Counted from the stretch's first letter, positions 19,554 to 28,144 are shown. The stretch is DNA of 64,000 nt from Maridesulfovibrio salexigens DSM 2638 (GCF_000023445.1 NC_012881.1:3861501-3925500), one strand, 5' to 3'. Notes: generated from the letters alone by a model not told the origin. Translations and numbers: made by a program.

Positions 19554-20372
19554 TTATTTTACGGGAATGAAGCCGGTATCAGCTGCAAGCTTCTGACCGG
19601 CAGGGCTCATCATGAAATCGATGAGAGCTTTGGATTCACCAGTGGGTGCGCCGGGAGTGTAGAGGTTCAGGCCACGAGAGATGGGGTAGGAACCGTCTTT
19701 AGCAGTAGCAACGGAAGCTCCAACACCGTTAACAACAACACCTTTGAGCTCTTTGTTCAGGTAAGCAAGACCAACGTAGCCGATGGCTTTTTTGTTTTTG
19801 GAGACAGCCTGTGCAACAGCACCGTTGGAAGCCTGAAGGAGAGCGCCGGGGAATACGCGGTGTTTTTTACCGTCGTGCTTCATGACTTTGCTCTTCCAGC
19901 AGTCATAGGTACCGGAGGAGGTGTCACGGGAGATAACAACAATCTTAGCATCTTCGCCGCCAACTTCTTTCCAGTTGGTGATTTTACCGGTGTAAATACC
20001 CCAGAGCTGATCCTTGGAAAGCTTGGAAACGGGGTTGCCGGGGTTTACAACAGGAACGATGCAGTCAAGTGCAACTATAAACTGGGAGGGCTTGCGACCG
20101 TTGTCGGTAGCTTTCTGGATTTCGCTGCCTTTCATGTCGCGGGACATCATAGCGATATCGGTGGTACCATCGATGAGAGCTTTTGCACCGTTGGAAGAAC
20201 CGCCACCGGAAATGGAGATTGAAACATTAGGATTAGCCTTCATGAAGGCTTCAGCTGATTTCTGCATGAGCGGCAGAACAGTTGTTGAACCTTTAACCTG
20301 AATAGAACCTGCAAATGCAGAACCTGTAAAAGCCATTACCATCACAGCAACGAGAGCAATAATTTTTTTCAT
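19554..20372 (-). CDS. pstS: Phosphate-binding periplasmic protein PstS
   Basis: 272 residues with a classical signal peptide (MKKIIALVAVMVMAFTGSAFA). The mature protein starts SIQVKGSTTVLPLMQ, and SGGGSSNGAKALIDGTTDIAMMSRDM plus SRDTSSGTYDCWKSKVM are the phosphate-binding loops of the PstS/SphX family. It delivers phosphate to PstCA. First gene of the operon, preceded by PhoB-like repeats. Confidence 0.96.
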   Translation of the reverse strand: MKKIIALVAVMVMAFTGSAFAGSIQVKGSTTVLPLMQKSAEAFMKANPNVSISISGGGSSNGAKALIDGTTDIAMMSRDMKGSEIQKATDNGRKPSQFIVALDCIVPVVNPGNPVSKLSKDQLWGIYTGKITNWKEVGGEDAKIVVISRDTSSGTYDCWKSKVMKHDGKKHRVFPGALLQASNGAVAQAVSKNKKAIGYVGLAYLNKELKGVVVNGVGASVATAKDGSYPISRGLNLYTPGAPTGESKALIDFMMSPAGQKLAADTGFIPVK

Positions 20373-20469
20373 TCTAGTTTTCCTCCAAATAATGGAATTT
20401 TGATTTCAGACTCAGTTCATTTTTACCGCGTCCGTTTTCTAGCGTTGTGCAATGGTCTATCCGAATTTA

Positions 20470-20515
20470 GTTACAAACCTGTTACGCATAAAAGGAAGAT
20501 CCGTTACAGTGTAAC
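20470..20515 (-). promoter_or_regulatory. PhoB-box-like repeats upstream of pstS
   Basis: GTTAC occurs at 20470, 20481 and 20503, that is at spacings of 11 and 22 bases, plus an inverted GTAAC at 20511. Read on the minus strand this gives GCGTAAC-AGGT-TTGTAAC-TAAA, the 7+4 arrangement of direct repeats that PhoB binds. It lies about 100 bases before the pstS start. The binding role is inferred from phasing and location. Confidence 0.6.
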
Positions 20516-20622
20516 TTTAACACTCTCTAAACTGCAAAAAGAGCTAAAATTCAGACACTTAACTAAAATATATTTTTAATATTTTTTGAAACATATCCCC
20601 GGACAAAACTCTTAAATATGTC

Positions 20623-20638
20623 TGGCATAGGGATTGCT
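20623..20638 (+). promoter_or_regulatory. Sigma-54 (-24/-12) promoter upstream of the mutase gene
   Basis: TGGCATAGGGATTGCT fits the RpoN consensus TGGCAC-N5-TTGCW with one mismatch, GG and GC being ten bases apart as required. It ends 44 bases before the ATG at 20683. It predicts that the mutase and the following peptidase depend on RpoN and an enhancer-binding protein that cannot be named. Confidence 0.7.
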
Positions 20639-20682
20639 TCTATAACTTGAAACAAAGAATACTATGTTGCGGAGTAAGCACT

Positions 20683-22035
20683 ATGAAATACAGATATGTC
20701 ATAATCGGCGCGGGTCCCACCGGCCTTGGCGCGGCCCGTCGGCTTTCTGAGCTTGGTGAAAAATCATTCCTCGTACTGGAAAAAAATTCCTGGGCAGGAG
20801 GGCTGGCTTCCAGCTTTACTGATTCCAAAGGATTTACATGGGACATTGGCGGGCATGTGATGTTTTCCCATTACGACTATTATGACAAAATGATCGAAGA
20901 CGTGCTTAAGGGTGAATATATCGAGCACTTACGCGAATCATGGGTCCGTATTCTTCAAAGCTGGGTTCCCTACCCTTTCCAAAACAATATTCGCTACCTC
21001 CCCAATCAGGAAAAGTGGGAATGCGTGCGCGGGCTTCTGCCGGGAGAACGTTCAGAAGATAAGCCGAACAACTTTCTTGAATGGATTCATTCCATATTCG
21101 GTAAGGGCATCGCCAAACATTTCATGGAACCATACAATTATAAGGTATGGGCCACCCGTCCCGAAAACATGTCCTTCTCATGGATTGGTGAACGGGTAAG
21201 CGTGGTTGATCTTCGTTCTGTGCTCAAAAATATTCTTCTTGAGCAGGATCAGCTTTCATGGGGGCCGAACAATAAATTCAAATTTCCCCTTAAAGGAGGA
21301 ACCGGAGCCATTTTTAAAAATCTGGCTGAAACGGTTTCCGAGTATATTAAATATGACACCAATGTGGCTGTCATTGATCCGCAGGCTAAAACTGTTACAG
21401 ACACCAAAGGTAATTCATATGAATATGAACACCTGCTCAACACCGGTCCCATAGATATTCTCGCTTCACGCTGGCTGGCTACCCCTTCTACACAACTCAT
21501 CAACGCAGCCCAGGCCCTTAAACACAACAGCGTGATTGTTGCTGGTATCGGACTGTCCAGTTCCAAACCGGATTCCCGCTGCTGGATGTACTTTCCTGAA
21601 AATGACAACCCGTTTTACAGGATTACCAATTTCCATAACTACTCACCAAACAACACACCGCAACCCGGCAAAGGACGGGCTCTCATGTGTGAAGTTTCAT
21701 ATTCAAATGACAAAGTTATCGATAAGAACAATATAATGAGAGAAGTAGAAGACGGCTTGGTCAATACTGCCATGTTGAAAGAAGAAGACCGCAAAGACAT
21801 CATTTCGCGCTGGTCAATTAATGTGGATTACGGCTATCCCATCCCTTGCCTGCAACGCGATGAAGCGTTAAAAGTTCTTCAGCCTGCCCTTGAATCCATG
21901 GACATCTATTCCCGCGGCCGTTTCGGTGGCTGGAAGTACGAAGTTTCTAACATGGATCATTCTGTAATGCAGGGAGTAGAATGGGCTGAACGAATGATTA
22001 ACGCGCAGCCGGAAACCACATACAGGATCAGTTAA
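20683..22035 (+). CDS. UDP-galactopyranose mutase-like FAD protein, eukaryotic-like class
   Basis: 450 residues from ATG 20683 (MKYRYVIIGAGPTGLGAARRL), with GCGGAG upstream; an earlier in-frame ATG at 20647 lacks support. FAD-binding GxGxxG and AGGLASS are present. The segments GGHVMFSHYDYYD, WVPYPFQNNIRYLP, EPYNYKVWATRP and GGTGAIFKNLA match, from memory, eukaryotic-type mutases rather than the E. coli Glf type. The expected reaction is UDP-Galp to UDP-Galf. It may supply galactofuranose for surface glycans. A related UDP-sugar mutase or oxidoreductase activity cannot be excluded. Confidence 0.82.
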   Translation: MKYRYVIIGAGPTGLGAARRLSELGEKSFLVLEKNSWAGGLASSFTDSKGFTWDIGGHVMFSHYDYYDKMIEDVLKGEYIEHLRESWVRILQSWVPYPFQNNIRYLPNQEKWECVRGLLPGERSEDKPNNFLEWIHSIFGKGIAKHFMEPYNYKVWATRPENMSFSWIGERVSVVDLRSVLKNILLEQDQLSWGPNNKFKFPLKGGTGAIFKNLAETVSEYIKYDTNVAVIDPQAKTVTDTKGNSYEYEHLLNTGPIDILASRWLATPSTQLINAAQALKHNSVIVAGIGLSSSKPDSRCWMYFPENDNPFYRITNFHNYSPNNTPQPGKGRALMCEVSYSNDKVIDKNNIMREVEDGLVNTAMLKEEDRKDIISRWSINVDYGYPIPCLQRDEALKVLQPALESMDIYSRGRFGGWKYEVSNMDHSVMQGVEWAERMINAQPETTYRIS

Positions 22036-22039
22036 GCAC

Positions 22040-23116
22040 ATGACAATTTCCACCGCCACTTACGAACAACGGCGGGAGAATGTTCGCAAACGCCTTAAGG
22101 ATCGCGGACATCCCCCTCTTCTGGTCAGCTTCGCAGCCAACCGCTACTACCTCAGCGGCTTTGAACTTCACGATCCCCAGTGCAATGAAACAGCAGGCTG
22201 GCTGATCATTGATCCCGCAGGCCGGGATTTCCTGCTCACCGACCCCCGCTACCACGATGCGGCCCGCAAGGTCTGGAAAGAAGATGACATCTTCATTTAT
22301 TCAGGTCGTAAATTCGATGCCCTGCGTGAATTCTTCAAATTAAACGGCTTCAAAAAAATTTCTTACGATCCGAAATCTATCAATATTTTTGAGCATGAGA
22401 AACTTAATGATTTCTGTGAGCTCAAACCTGTTTCAGGGTTGGTGGAAGATCTTCGCCTGATCAAGGATGAAACTGAAATCAAGCTCATGGAAGAATCCTG
22501 CGCTTTGAACCACAAGGTTTACGAACTGCTTGAGCCTAAGCTTGTTCCCGGTCGCACTGAGGCTGAAATAGCATGGGACGTGGAACAGCTTTTCCGTAAC
22601 AACGGTGCCTCCGAACTTTCTTTCCCCAGCATTGTCGGTATCGGCCCCAACGCAGCTCTGCCCCACGCTATCCCCGGCAATGACAAGCTTGAAGACGGTT
22701 CATTGGTACTTATCGATATGGGCGGCCGCGTAGGAGATTACTGCTCCGACCAAACCCGTACATTCTGGGTAGGCGACAAACCTTCCGACCGTTTTCTCAC
22801 CGTGCGCGATCAGGTGCAGGAAGCACAGATGGAAGCTATCAAAGTGCTGCGTCCCGGACTACCGATCCAGCACGCCTACCACACCGCCAAAGCTGTTTTT
22901 GAAAAATACGGAGTGGAAAAGTACTTTACCCATTCGCTCGGACACGGTATCGGCCTTGAAACACATGAGCCGCCCAGCGTAAGCCCCATTGCTTCCGGTG
23001 AACTTAAGCCGGGCATGGTCATCACTGTGGAACCCGGTCTCTACTACTCCGATTGGGGCGGTATCCGCTGGGAATACATGGTTTTGATTACTGAAGACGG
23101 ATATAAGATTTTGTAA
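22040..23116 (+). CDS. M24-family aminopeptidase P / prolidase-like
   Basis: 358 residues. N-terminal creatinase-like domain (1-125), then the pita-bread metallopeptidase domain. Metal ligands are visible: VLIDMGGRVGDYCSDQTRTF (two Asp), HSLGHGIGLETHE (His), and ITVEPGLYY plus GGIRWEYMVLI (Glu residues). It probably cleaves Xaa-Pro bonds in the cytoplasm. It starts 4 bases after the mutase stop and is probably co-transcribed. An intergenic repeat pair follows its stop. Confidence 0.93.
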   Translation: MTISTATYEQRRENVRKRLKDRGHPPLLVSFAANRYYLSGFELHDPQCNETAGWLIIDPAGRDFLLTDPRYHDAARKVWKEDDIFIYSGRKFDALREFFKLNGFKKISYDPKSINIFEHEKLNDFCELKPVSGLVEDLRLIKDETEIKLMEESCALNHKVYELLEPKLVPGRTEAEIAWDVEQLFRNNGASELSFPSIVGIGPNAALPHAIPGNDKLEDGSLVLIDMGGRVGDYCSDQTRTFWVGDKPSDRFLTVRDQVQEAQMEAIKVLRPGLPIQHAYHTAKAVFEKYGVEKYFTHSLGHGIGLETHEPPSVSPIASGELKPGMVITVEPGLYYSDWGGIRWEYMVLITEDGYKIL

Positions 23117-23185
23117 GCCTTCGGCGCCCTGCCGGGGGCCTTAAACCCTTTTCCAAAAGGGTTTAAGAATCCCAAAACATTTTAG
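23117..23185 (+). repeat. Composite intergenic repeat, copy A
   Basis: Begins at the base after the peptidase stop codon: GCCTTCGGCG and CTGCCGG, then a hairpin TTAAACCCTTTT-CC-AAAAGGGTTTAA, then GAATCCCAAAACATTTTAG. The same modules recur at 45053-45180. A strong hairpin directly after a stop could also end transcription. It is followed head-to-head by copy B. Confidence 0.8.
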
Positions 23186-23218
23186 TTTTTTAACTAATAC
23201 TAAACACGTATAATTGTA

Positions 23219-23312
23219 CTAACCAAAACGGCGAAGCCTTACTAAAAAGTTTAGGAGAGTCCAGAGACCCCTTTCCAAAGGGTTCTTTGGTCCCCGAAAG
23301 GCCGCCGGAGGC
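23219..23312 (-). repeat. Composite intergenic repeat, copy B (inverted to A)
   Basis: Read on the minus strand: GCCTCCGGCGGCC, then GAACCCTTTGGAAAGGGG hairpin arms, then CTCTCCTAAACTTTTTAGTA, GGCTTCGCCG and TTTTGGTTAG. The GCCTCCGGCGGCC head and CTTTTAGTA end are shared with copy D at 54509. A and B form a convergent pair of about 196 bases, resembling a bacterial interspersed mosaic element. Confidence 0.75.
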
Positions 23313-23330
23313 AAAATATAGTTTAAAGAT

Positions 23331-23612
23331 ATGGCCCGTAGAAAAAGAAAACCTCGTCCACGTCCCCTGCCACCGCCGCCGGAGAATTCCTCCCGCATGT
23401 ATATTCAGATTGCACCTTCTGATATTGCAATCTTTCGTTTCCTCATGGAGGCCGTGGAGAATCTAGCACTTTTCACCATTGCCGACCGCTTCAAAGGAAT
23501 TCTGCTGCTACGCTACAGCCCGCATCAGGAAAGGGAATTCCGTGAATTCATGAATGGACTCAAGCAGGAAATCGACATCAAATTCCTGCCCAATCCATCT
23601 GATCCGGCATAA
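23331..23612 (+). CDS. DUF4911-like small protein
   Basis: 93 residues with a basic, proline-rich N-terminus (MARRKRKPRPRPLPPPPENS) followed by a compact alpha/beta segment (YIQIAPSDIAIFRFLMEAVENLALFTIADRFKGILLLRYSPHQ). I recognise the latter as the DUF4911 pattern, found mainly in sulfate reducers; no function is known to me. It follows the repeat pair and may be read from upstream. No membrane segment. Confidence 0.72.
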   Translation: MARRKRKPRPRPLPPPPENSSRMYIQIAPSDIAIFRFLMEAVENLALFTIADRFKGILLLRYSPHQEREFREFMNGLKQEIDIKFLPNPSDPA

Positions 23613-23688
23613 CTGATTTGCTCAAACATTTTCAGCCTGGCGCTTAACAGTGCCGGGCTTTCTTATTTTCAGGTAATATCTCCAAACG

Positions 23689-23738
23689 TGAATTTAAATT
23701 CATATTTATTGACAACATGAACATGAATTTATATTCAT
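23689..23738. promoter_or_regulatory. Twin palindromic operators and promoter of the tetR gene
   Basis: Two related palindromes, TGAATTTAAATTCA (23689-23702, perfect) and ATGAATTTATATTCAT (23723-23738), are 34 bases apart. A TTGACA -35 (23709-23714) and TATTCA -10 (23732-23737), spaced 17, lie between and inside them. Repressor on the second site would block the -10, so autoregulation by the adjacent TetR protein is likely. This is an inference from symmetry and position. Confidence 0.7.
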
Positions 23739-23768
23739 AAAATTAAATTATAAAACTCAGGAGATAAC

Positions 23769-24374
23769 ATGCCCCGGACACCAACCCAGAAACGAAGTCA
23801 GGATAAAAAACGCCGAATCATTGTTGCCGGGATGAAACTGTTCTCCGAAAAAGGATTCCACAAAACAGGGCCTACAGAAATTGCACAGGAAGCCAAAGTT
23901 TCAGTAGGCTCTTTCTACAGTTACTTCAAAGACAAAAAAGACCTGCTGGATCAGGTAAGTGAGGCATATGCTGCCAGCATTACAAAAGGCGTTTACGGCA
24001 ATTTTGCAGACAATGCTCCGTACTCGAAAGGTTCACGGGAAATCACCGCTTATATAGTGGAAACCGCGAAACAGGCACATACTCTGTCAACAGAACTGCA
24101 CCGTGAAATGCTGGCCCTGAAAAACAGAGAAGCACATATGGCCGAACTGGACCGCAACATAGTGCAGGCACTACAAAATGGGGTGGCCCAAATACTGGGA
24201 AATTGCCCGGACAAAGTCAGAATTAAGGACCTAGACTTAGGGGCCAGACTTGTCAGCGGGGCAATAGAAGAAACAATGCACCGCTGCATACTTGAATCCG
24301 CAGAACCGGACACGGAAAAAGCTTTTAACGAACTGACCGAGATGTGTCACAGATATCTTTTCGAAAAAGAATAG
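23769..24374 (+). CDS. TetR/AcrR family transcriptional regulator
   Basis: 201 residues. The N-terminal helix-turn-helix domain (about 12-58) reads RIIVAGMKLFSEKGFHKTGPTEIAQEAKVSVGSFYSYFKDKKDLL, the standard TetR signature. The C-terminal ligand domain diverges, so the inducer cannot be named. Preceded by twin palindromes and followed by a membrane methyltransferase gene that may be its target. Confidence 0.94.
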   Translation: MPRTPTQKRSQDKKRRIIVAGMKLFSEKGFHKTGPTEIAQEAKVSVGSFYSYFKDKKDLLDQVSEAYAASITKGVYGNFADNAPYSKGSREITAYIVETAKQAHTLSTELHREMLALKNREAHMAELDRNIVQALQNGVAQILGNCPDKVRIKDLDLGARLVSGAIEETMHRCILESAEPDTEKAFNELTEMCHRYLFEKE

Positions 24375-24497
24375 TGCTCAACAAATGGTTTTTGTTGCTC
24401 TTTTCTTTAAACTGTTAGACTATGATCTTGTGAGGATTTCTATTCACGTTCAAGTAAAATGGTGCTGATATCAACTGGAAAAAGAGTGGAGCAGATA

Positions 24498-24980
24498 ATG
24501 GAAGAACGCAATAAAAGTGTATTCGGAGTCGGCCTGAAAATTTTCAAGCCTACAATTATTTACGGCCTTGCATCCTTGATCATCACACTGATCTTTCCCA
24601 AAATTTTCTTGATGACTTTCCTGCCCAGTTCGGCATTCAATATTCTGGGCGGCATGCTGCTTGGAATCGGCATAGCTTTTCTCTTCATTTCCGGAGTTAC
24701 AGTAAAAAAAGCCATTGCTGAAGAACGTCTGGAAACAACCGGAACTTTCGCCATAGTGCGTAACCCGCTCTATTTTGCCTGGATCGCATTCATCTTCACC
24801 GGAAGTGCCATTGCGACTCAGGCTTGGTTGCTATTTGGAATGTGCTTTGTAGCTTATTACAAGTTCCTGCACCACATCCCGGAAGAAGAAGCTGTGCTGG
24901 AAGAACTTTTCGGGAAGGAATATCTGGACTATAAAAAACAGGTTCCTTCCATTGTTCCCAACCTGAAAGAACTGCTCTAG
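24498..24980 (+). CDS. Isoprenylcysteine carboxyl methyltransferase-like membrane protein
   Basis: 160 residues from ATG 24498 (GGAG seven bases upstream). Four hydrophobic segments and the C-terminal motif GTFAIVRNPLYFAW...PEEEAVLEELFGKEYLDYKKQVPSIVP are typical of the ICMT/PEMT family (RNPxY, EExxLxxxFG-xYxxY). Bacterial members methylate varied lipids or small molecules; the substrate here is unknown. Lies 123 bases after tetR and ends at a strong bidirectional terminator. Confidence 0.85.
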   Translation: MEERNKSVFGVGLKIFKPTIIYGLASLIITLIFPKIFLMTFLPSSAFNILGGMLLGIGIAFLFISGVTVKKAIAEERLETTGTFAIVRNPLYFAWIAFIFTGSAIATQAWLLFGMCFVAYYKFLHHIPEEEAVLEELFGKEYLDYKKQVPSIVPNLKELL

Positions 24981-25001
24981 TATTTCACTGAAAATAGAAA
25001 T

Positions 25002-25037
25002 AAAAAAAGTCTGACCAGAATTGGTCAGACTTTTTTT
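25002..25037. terminator. Bidirectional intrinsic terminator
   Basis: AAAAAAAGTCTGACC (25002-25016) and GGTCAGACTTTTTTT (25023-25037) form a 15-bp perfect stem with loop AGAATT. A-runs and T-runs on both sides make it work for the plus-strand ICMT-like gene and the convergent methyltransferase. Confidence 0.93.
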
Positions 25038-25072
25038 ATTTCGGACGCCTCAACTGAAGCGTAGAAAAGCTA

Positions 25073-25840
25073 TCATGTTCCACCGGGGCAGTGATAATGT
25101 GCCCGGTTGCGGGCAAATGGGACTTTGTCCGTTTGACGATTTCCACCGGAACAGGACTCAAAGGTCGGCGCATAACGTGTGGAACATTTCTCCATCACAA
25201 TGCAAAAAAGATCTCTGGGAAGCGCACCCTCTTCAATACGTTCAATGGATTTGATTTTAAAACCGCTGGCCAATCCACGAAGCTTGTCCTCGCTGAAAAA
25301 ATGAACCGCGAACTTACCTACTTCATACAAATTCTCACCCAGATGATCACCAGCTCGATAATGGCGGTCAAAAATTGAGCGCACAGAATAAACAGCCAGT
25401 CCACCGGGCTTCAAAACCCTGTGTAACTCACTCAAAGCACAAGAAATCTCAGCCATAGTCAGCTCCATGCACAGCAGCATATGAGAGTAACAGGCATCAA
25501 AGGATTCAGATTCAAAAGGAAGCGGTTTGCGGATATCGAAGCAACGGGAATCAATATAAGAAGAGAGGGAAGAGGAAGTAGCTTTGGCAGAAATTTCATC
25601 AACGGCCCGGGTGGAATAGTCAAGGGCTGTAACCTTGATACCGTCTTGGGCAAACAAAAACGTATCACGCCCCTGCCCACAACCGGACTCCAATACGGAA
25701 CAAACGTTATTTTCCCGAAACAACTCCAGCGACTTCTGCGCTAGAAGACTGGGTTGTTCACCAAAATAACTTTCGGACTCTGTAAAGATTTGATCCCAAA
25801 GCTCTTGCTGCTTGGTAAAGGCATTCATTACCGGCTTCAT
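25073..25840 (-). CDS. Class I SAM-dependent methyltransferase
   Basis: 255 residues. Motif I VLESGCGQGRDTFLFA (near residue 48), acidic motif II VTALDYS, and LHRVLKPGGLAVYSV are those of a class I methyltransferase (Methyltransf_11/25 group). The last 40 residues (CSTRYAPTFESCSGGNRQTDKVP and on) are unlike the preceding domain and may result from an old frameshift at the 3' end or be a real tail. Substrate unknown. It converges on the ICMT-like gene. Confidence 0.85.
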   Translation of the reverse strand: MKPVMNAFTKQQELWDQIFTESESYFGEQPSLLAQKSLELFRENNVCSVLESGCGQGRDTFLFAQDGIKVTALDYSTRAVDEISAKATSSSLSSYIDSRCFDIRKPLPFESESFDACYSHMLLCMELTMAEISCALSELHRVLKPGGLAVYSVRSIFDRHYRAGDHLGENLYEVGKFAVHFFSEDKLRGLASGFKIKSIERIEEGALPRDLFCIVMEKCSTRYAPTFESCSGGNRQTDKVPFARNRAHYHCPGGT

Positions 25841-25973
25841 TACCCCTCCCTGAAAGAACCAGTAAGGTAGGTAATATTACAGCCAGCCGGACTTGGCAAC
25901 TACTGAAATGTGGCAATCAAGCATCAAATACGACATTATCACAGTCATAGAAAAGCACTGATTACGTAAGAAA

Positions 25974-27500
25974 TCAGCCCTGTCTATCCATACTGCGGTA
26001 ATTGATAGCCTCAGCTAAATGTTGCACCTGAATCATGTCCGCTCCTGCAAGATCGGCGATGGTCCGTGAGATACGCAGAATACGGGTGTAGGCACGAGCG
26101 GAAAGTCCGAGACTGCGCACAGCCTGCTCCAGAAAACTGTGTTCAGCCTCACTGAGTTTACAAAATTTTTCCAGTGATGAACCGGACAGCTCGCTATTGG
26201 TCAGAATGTTCATATCTTTATACCGATCTGCCTGAATTTCCCGCACCCGCTCAATATTAGCTCGCATGGACGCGGAATCAAGGCCGGAGGAATCCCGCAA
26301 ATCCTTATACTCAACAGCTGGAACCTCAATCTGCAAATCAATACGGTCGAGCAAGGGGCCAGAAAGTTTGGAACGATAACGGGCAACAGCCTGTGCGGAA
26401 CAGGTACAGGCATGCCGTTCATCTGTGAAATATCCACAAGGACAAGGATTCATGGCGGCAACAAGCATAAAATCAGCCGGATAGGAAAGAGACATGGCCG
26501 CACGGGAGATGGTCACTTCGCCGCCCTCTAGAGGCTGGCGCAGAACTTCGAGCACGTTTTTCTTAAACTCCGGCAGTTCATCCAGAAAAAGAACACCGCG
26601 ATGCGCCAATGAAACTTCTCCCGGCTTCGGATAAGCCCCGCCACCGATCAGTCCGGCATCAGAAATAGTATGGTGCGGAGCACGGAAAGGCCGAGTAACC
26701 ATGAGCGATTTATCGCGTTCAAGCTGACCAGAGACACTGTAAATCTTGGTTACTTCCAATGCCTCCTCAAAAACCAACGGAGGAAGCACTGTAGGAATAC
26801 GCCGAGCCAGCATAGTCTTGCCACTGCCCGGAGGACCGATGAAAAGCAGGTTGTGGTTGCCTGCCGCACCGATCTCAATAGCCCGTTTAGCATGCTCCTG
26901 TCCTTTGACTTCTGAAAAATCCATCCCAAAGGACTGCCGCCCCGACCAAAGCAGGTCTGTATCTACTGTTGCAGGCTCAAGATGATCCTCACCGATCAGG
27001 AAATTAACCAGTTGAGAAAGGGTCGGGACACCGTATACAGAAAGACCTTCTACTACTGCTGCTTCATTGACGTTCTCAGGACTGACAATCAGCCCCTTAG
27101 CACCCTTACGCCTTGCTTCGATAGCCAACGGCAATACACCGTGAACAGGTTTGACTCCTCCGCTCAATGAAAGTTCCCCGGCTAAAAACCAACCTTCCAA
27201 GGCAGACTGGTCAATTACTCCAGCTGCACCGAGCAAAGATGTTGCCAGAGGCAAATCATAGGCTGACCCAGCCTTACGGATATCCGCAGGAGCAAGGTTT
27301 ACGGTAATGCGTGATGGCGGAATGCGATATCCGGAATTCTTCAGAGCTGAAAAGACACGTTCCTTACTTTCCTTAACCGCTCCCTCGGCCAGACCGACCA
27401 TGGTAAATGCAGGCATGCCCTGCCGGGTCAAATCAACTTCCAGATCAACTTTAAAGGCATCAATACCCATAAGGGCTGCACAGGAAACTTTCGCAATCAT
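25974..27500 (-). CDS. YifB/ComM family AAA+ magnesium-chelatase-like ATPase
   Basis: 508 residues. N-terminal ChlI-like domain (GIDAFKVDLEVDLTRQGMPAFTMVGL, 1-190), then an AAA+ domain with Walker A GPPGSGKTM (near 220), Walker B LFLDELPEF and the cysteine cluster CPCGYFTDERHACTC, and a C-terminal helicase-like lid. Homologue ComM is a helicase that promotes branch migration in natural transformation. The equivalent role here is inferred from family membership. Confidence 0.94.
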   Translation of the reverse strand: MIAKVSCAALMGIDAFKVDLEVDLTRQGMPAFTMVGLAEGAVKESKERVFSALKNSGYRIPPSRITVNLAPADIRKAGSAYDLPLATSLLGAAGVIDQSALEGWFLAGELSLSGGVKPVHGVLPLAIEARRKGAKGLIVSPENVNEAAVVEGLSVYGVPTLSQLVNFLIGEDHLEPATVDTDLLWSGRQSFGMDFSEVKGQEHAKRAIEIGAAGNHNLLFIGPPGSGKTMLARRIPTVLPPLVFEEALEVTKIYSVSGQLERDKSLMVTRPFRAPHHTISDAGLIGGGAYPKPGEVSLAHRGVLFLDELPEFKKNVLEVLRQPLEGGEVTISRAAMSLSYPADFMLVAAMNPCPCGYFTDERHACTCSAQAVARYRSKLSGPLLDRIDLQIEVPAVEYKDLRDSSGLDSASMRANIERVREIQADRYKDMNILTNSELSGSSLEKFCKLSEAEHSFLEQAVRSLGLSARAYTRILRISRTIADLAGADMIQVQHLAEAINYRSMDRQG

Positions 27501-27641
27501 TGAACTTCCAGCGGTAAAAATTGGTATCTAAATTAATAATCGGCTTTTAGATATCCGGTTTATCGACCCAAGGCAAGATAACAAAGGAAGTTCACTACCT
27601 AGACAACAGAACAGGCATTTAAAATCATATATGAAGGGATT

Positions 27642-28070
27642 CTATTTAATGTTCTCCGACCAATCTTTGGTGCCGCCCTGCTTAATAAACTGCACAATTT
27701 TATAATCTTCATGCAGGATGTGATCTATCAGCCACTTGGACAACAACTCTTTTATTTCTTCAGGGGGAATTTCCTCATAATGGAACCGGGCAGCCCGTAA
27801 TGATTTCACAGAACCCTTGAGCCTTGCATGGGCATGACGATGACTTTGAAGATAAGGAAACTCAATCTTTTCCATATACTTTTCTTCAGCATTGAAGTGC
27901 AGAACAGTATATTCATGCAACTGCCCTAGCATGCGGTCAACGGCAGATTCAGTTTCGCCCTTGGCAAAGGCTTCAAGAATATCATTTATCATCTGCACCA
28001 AATTTTGATGCTGTTCGTCTATTTCCTTTATCCCGATATTCAAACTGTTATTCCATTCAATCCTACCCAT
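27642..28070 (-). CDS. Bacteriohemerythrin
   Basis: 142 residues, the usual length of a single-domain hemerythrin. Iron ligands of the four-helix bundle are visible: DEQHQNLV, LHFNAEEKYME, the HRHAHARLK pair, and the C-terminal HILHEDYKI. Binds O2 at a di-iron site, probably for oxygen sensing, delivery or scavenging in an anaerobe. Stands alone with flanking gaps of 141 and 74 bases. Confidence 0.95.
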   Translation of the reverse strand: MGRIEWNNSLNIGIKEIDEQHQNLVQMINDILEAFAKGETESAVDRMLGQLHEYTVLHFNAEEKYMEKIEFPYLQSHRHAHARLKGSVKSLRAARFHYEEIPPEEIKELLSKWLIDHILHEDYKIVQFIKQGGTKDWSENIK

Positions 28071-28144
28071 GAGTCCCCCAAATATAGATTAAATTATCTT
28101 ACCGGAAGCATACATTATTTCAACGGATAACAGCAAGAAAACAT

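Noticed and set aside
23117-23312. Insertion sequence remnant
   Set aside because: No transposase fragment or terminal inverted repeats with target duplication; a REP-like repeat pair is simpler.
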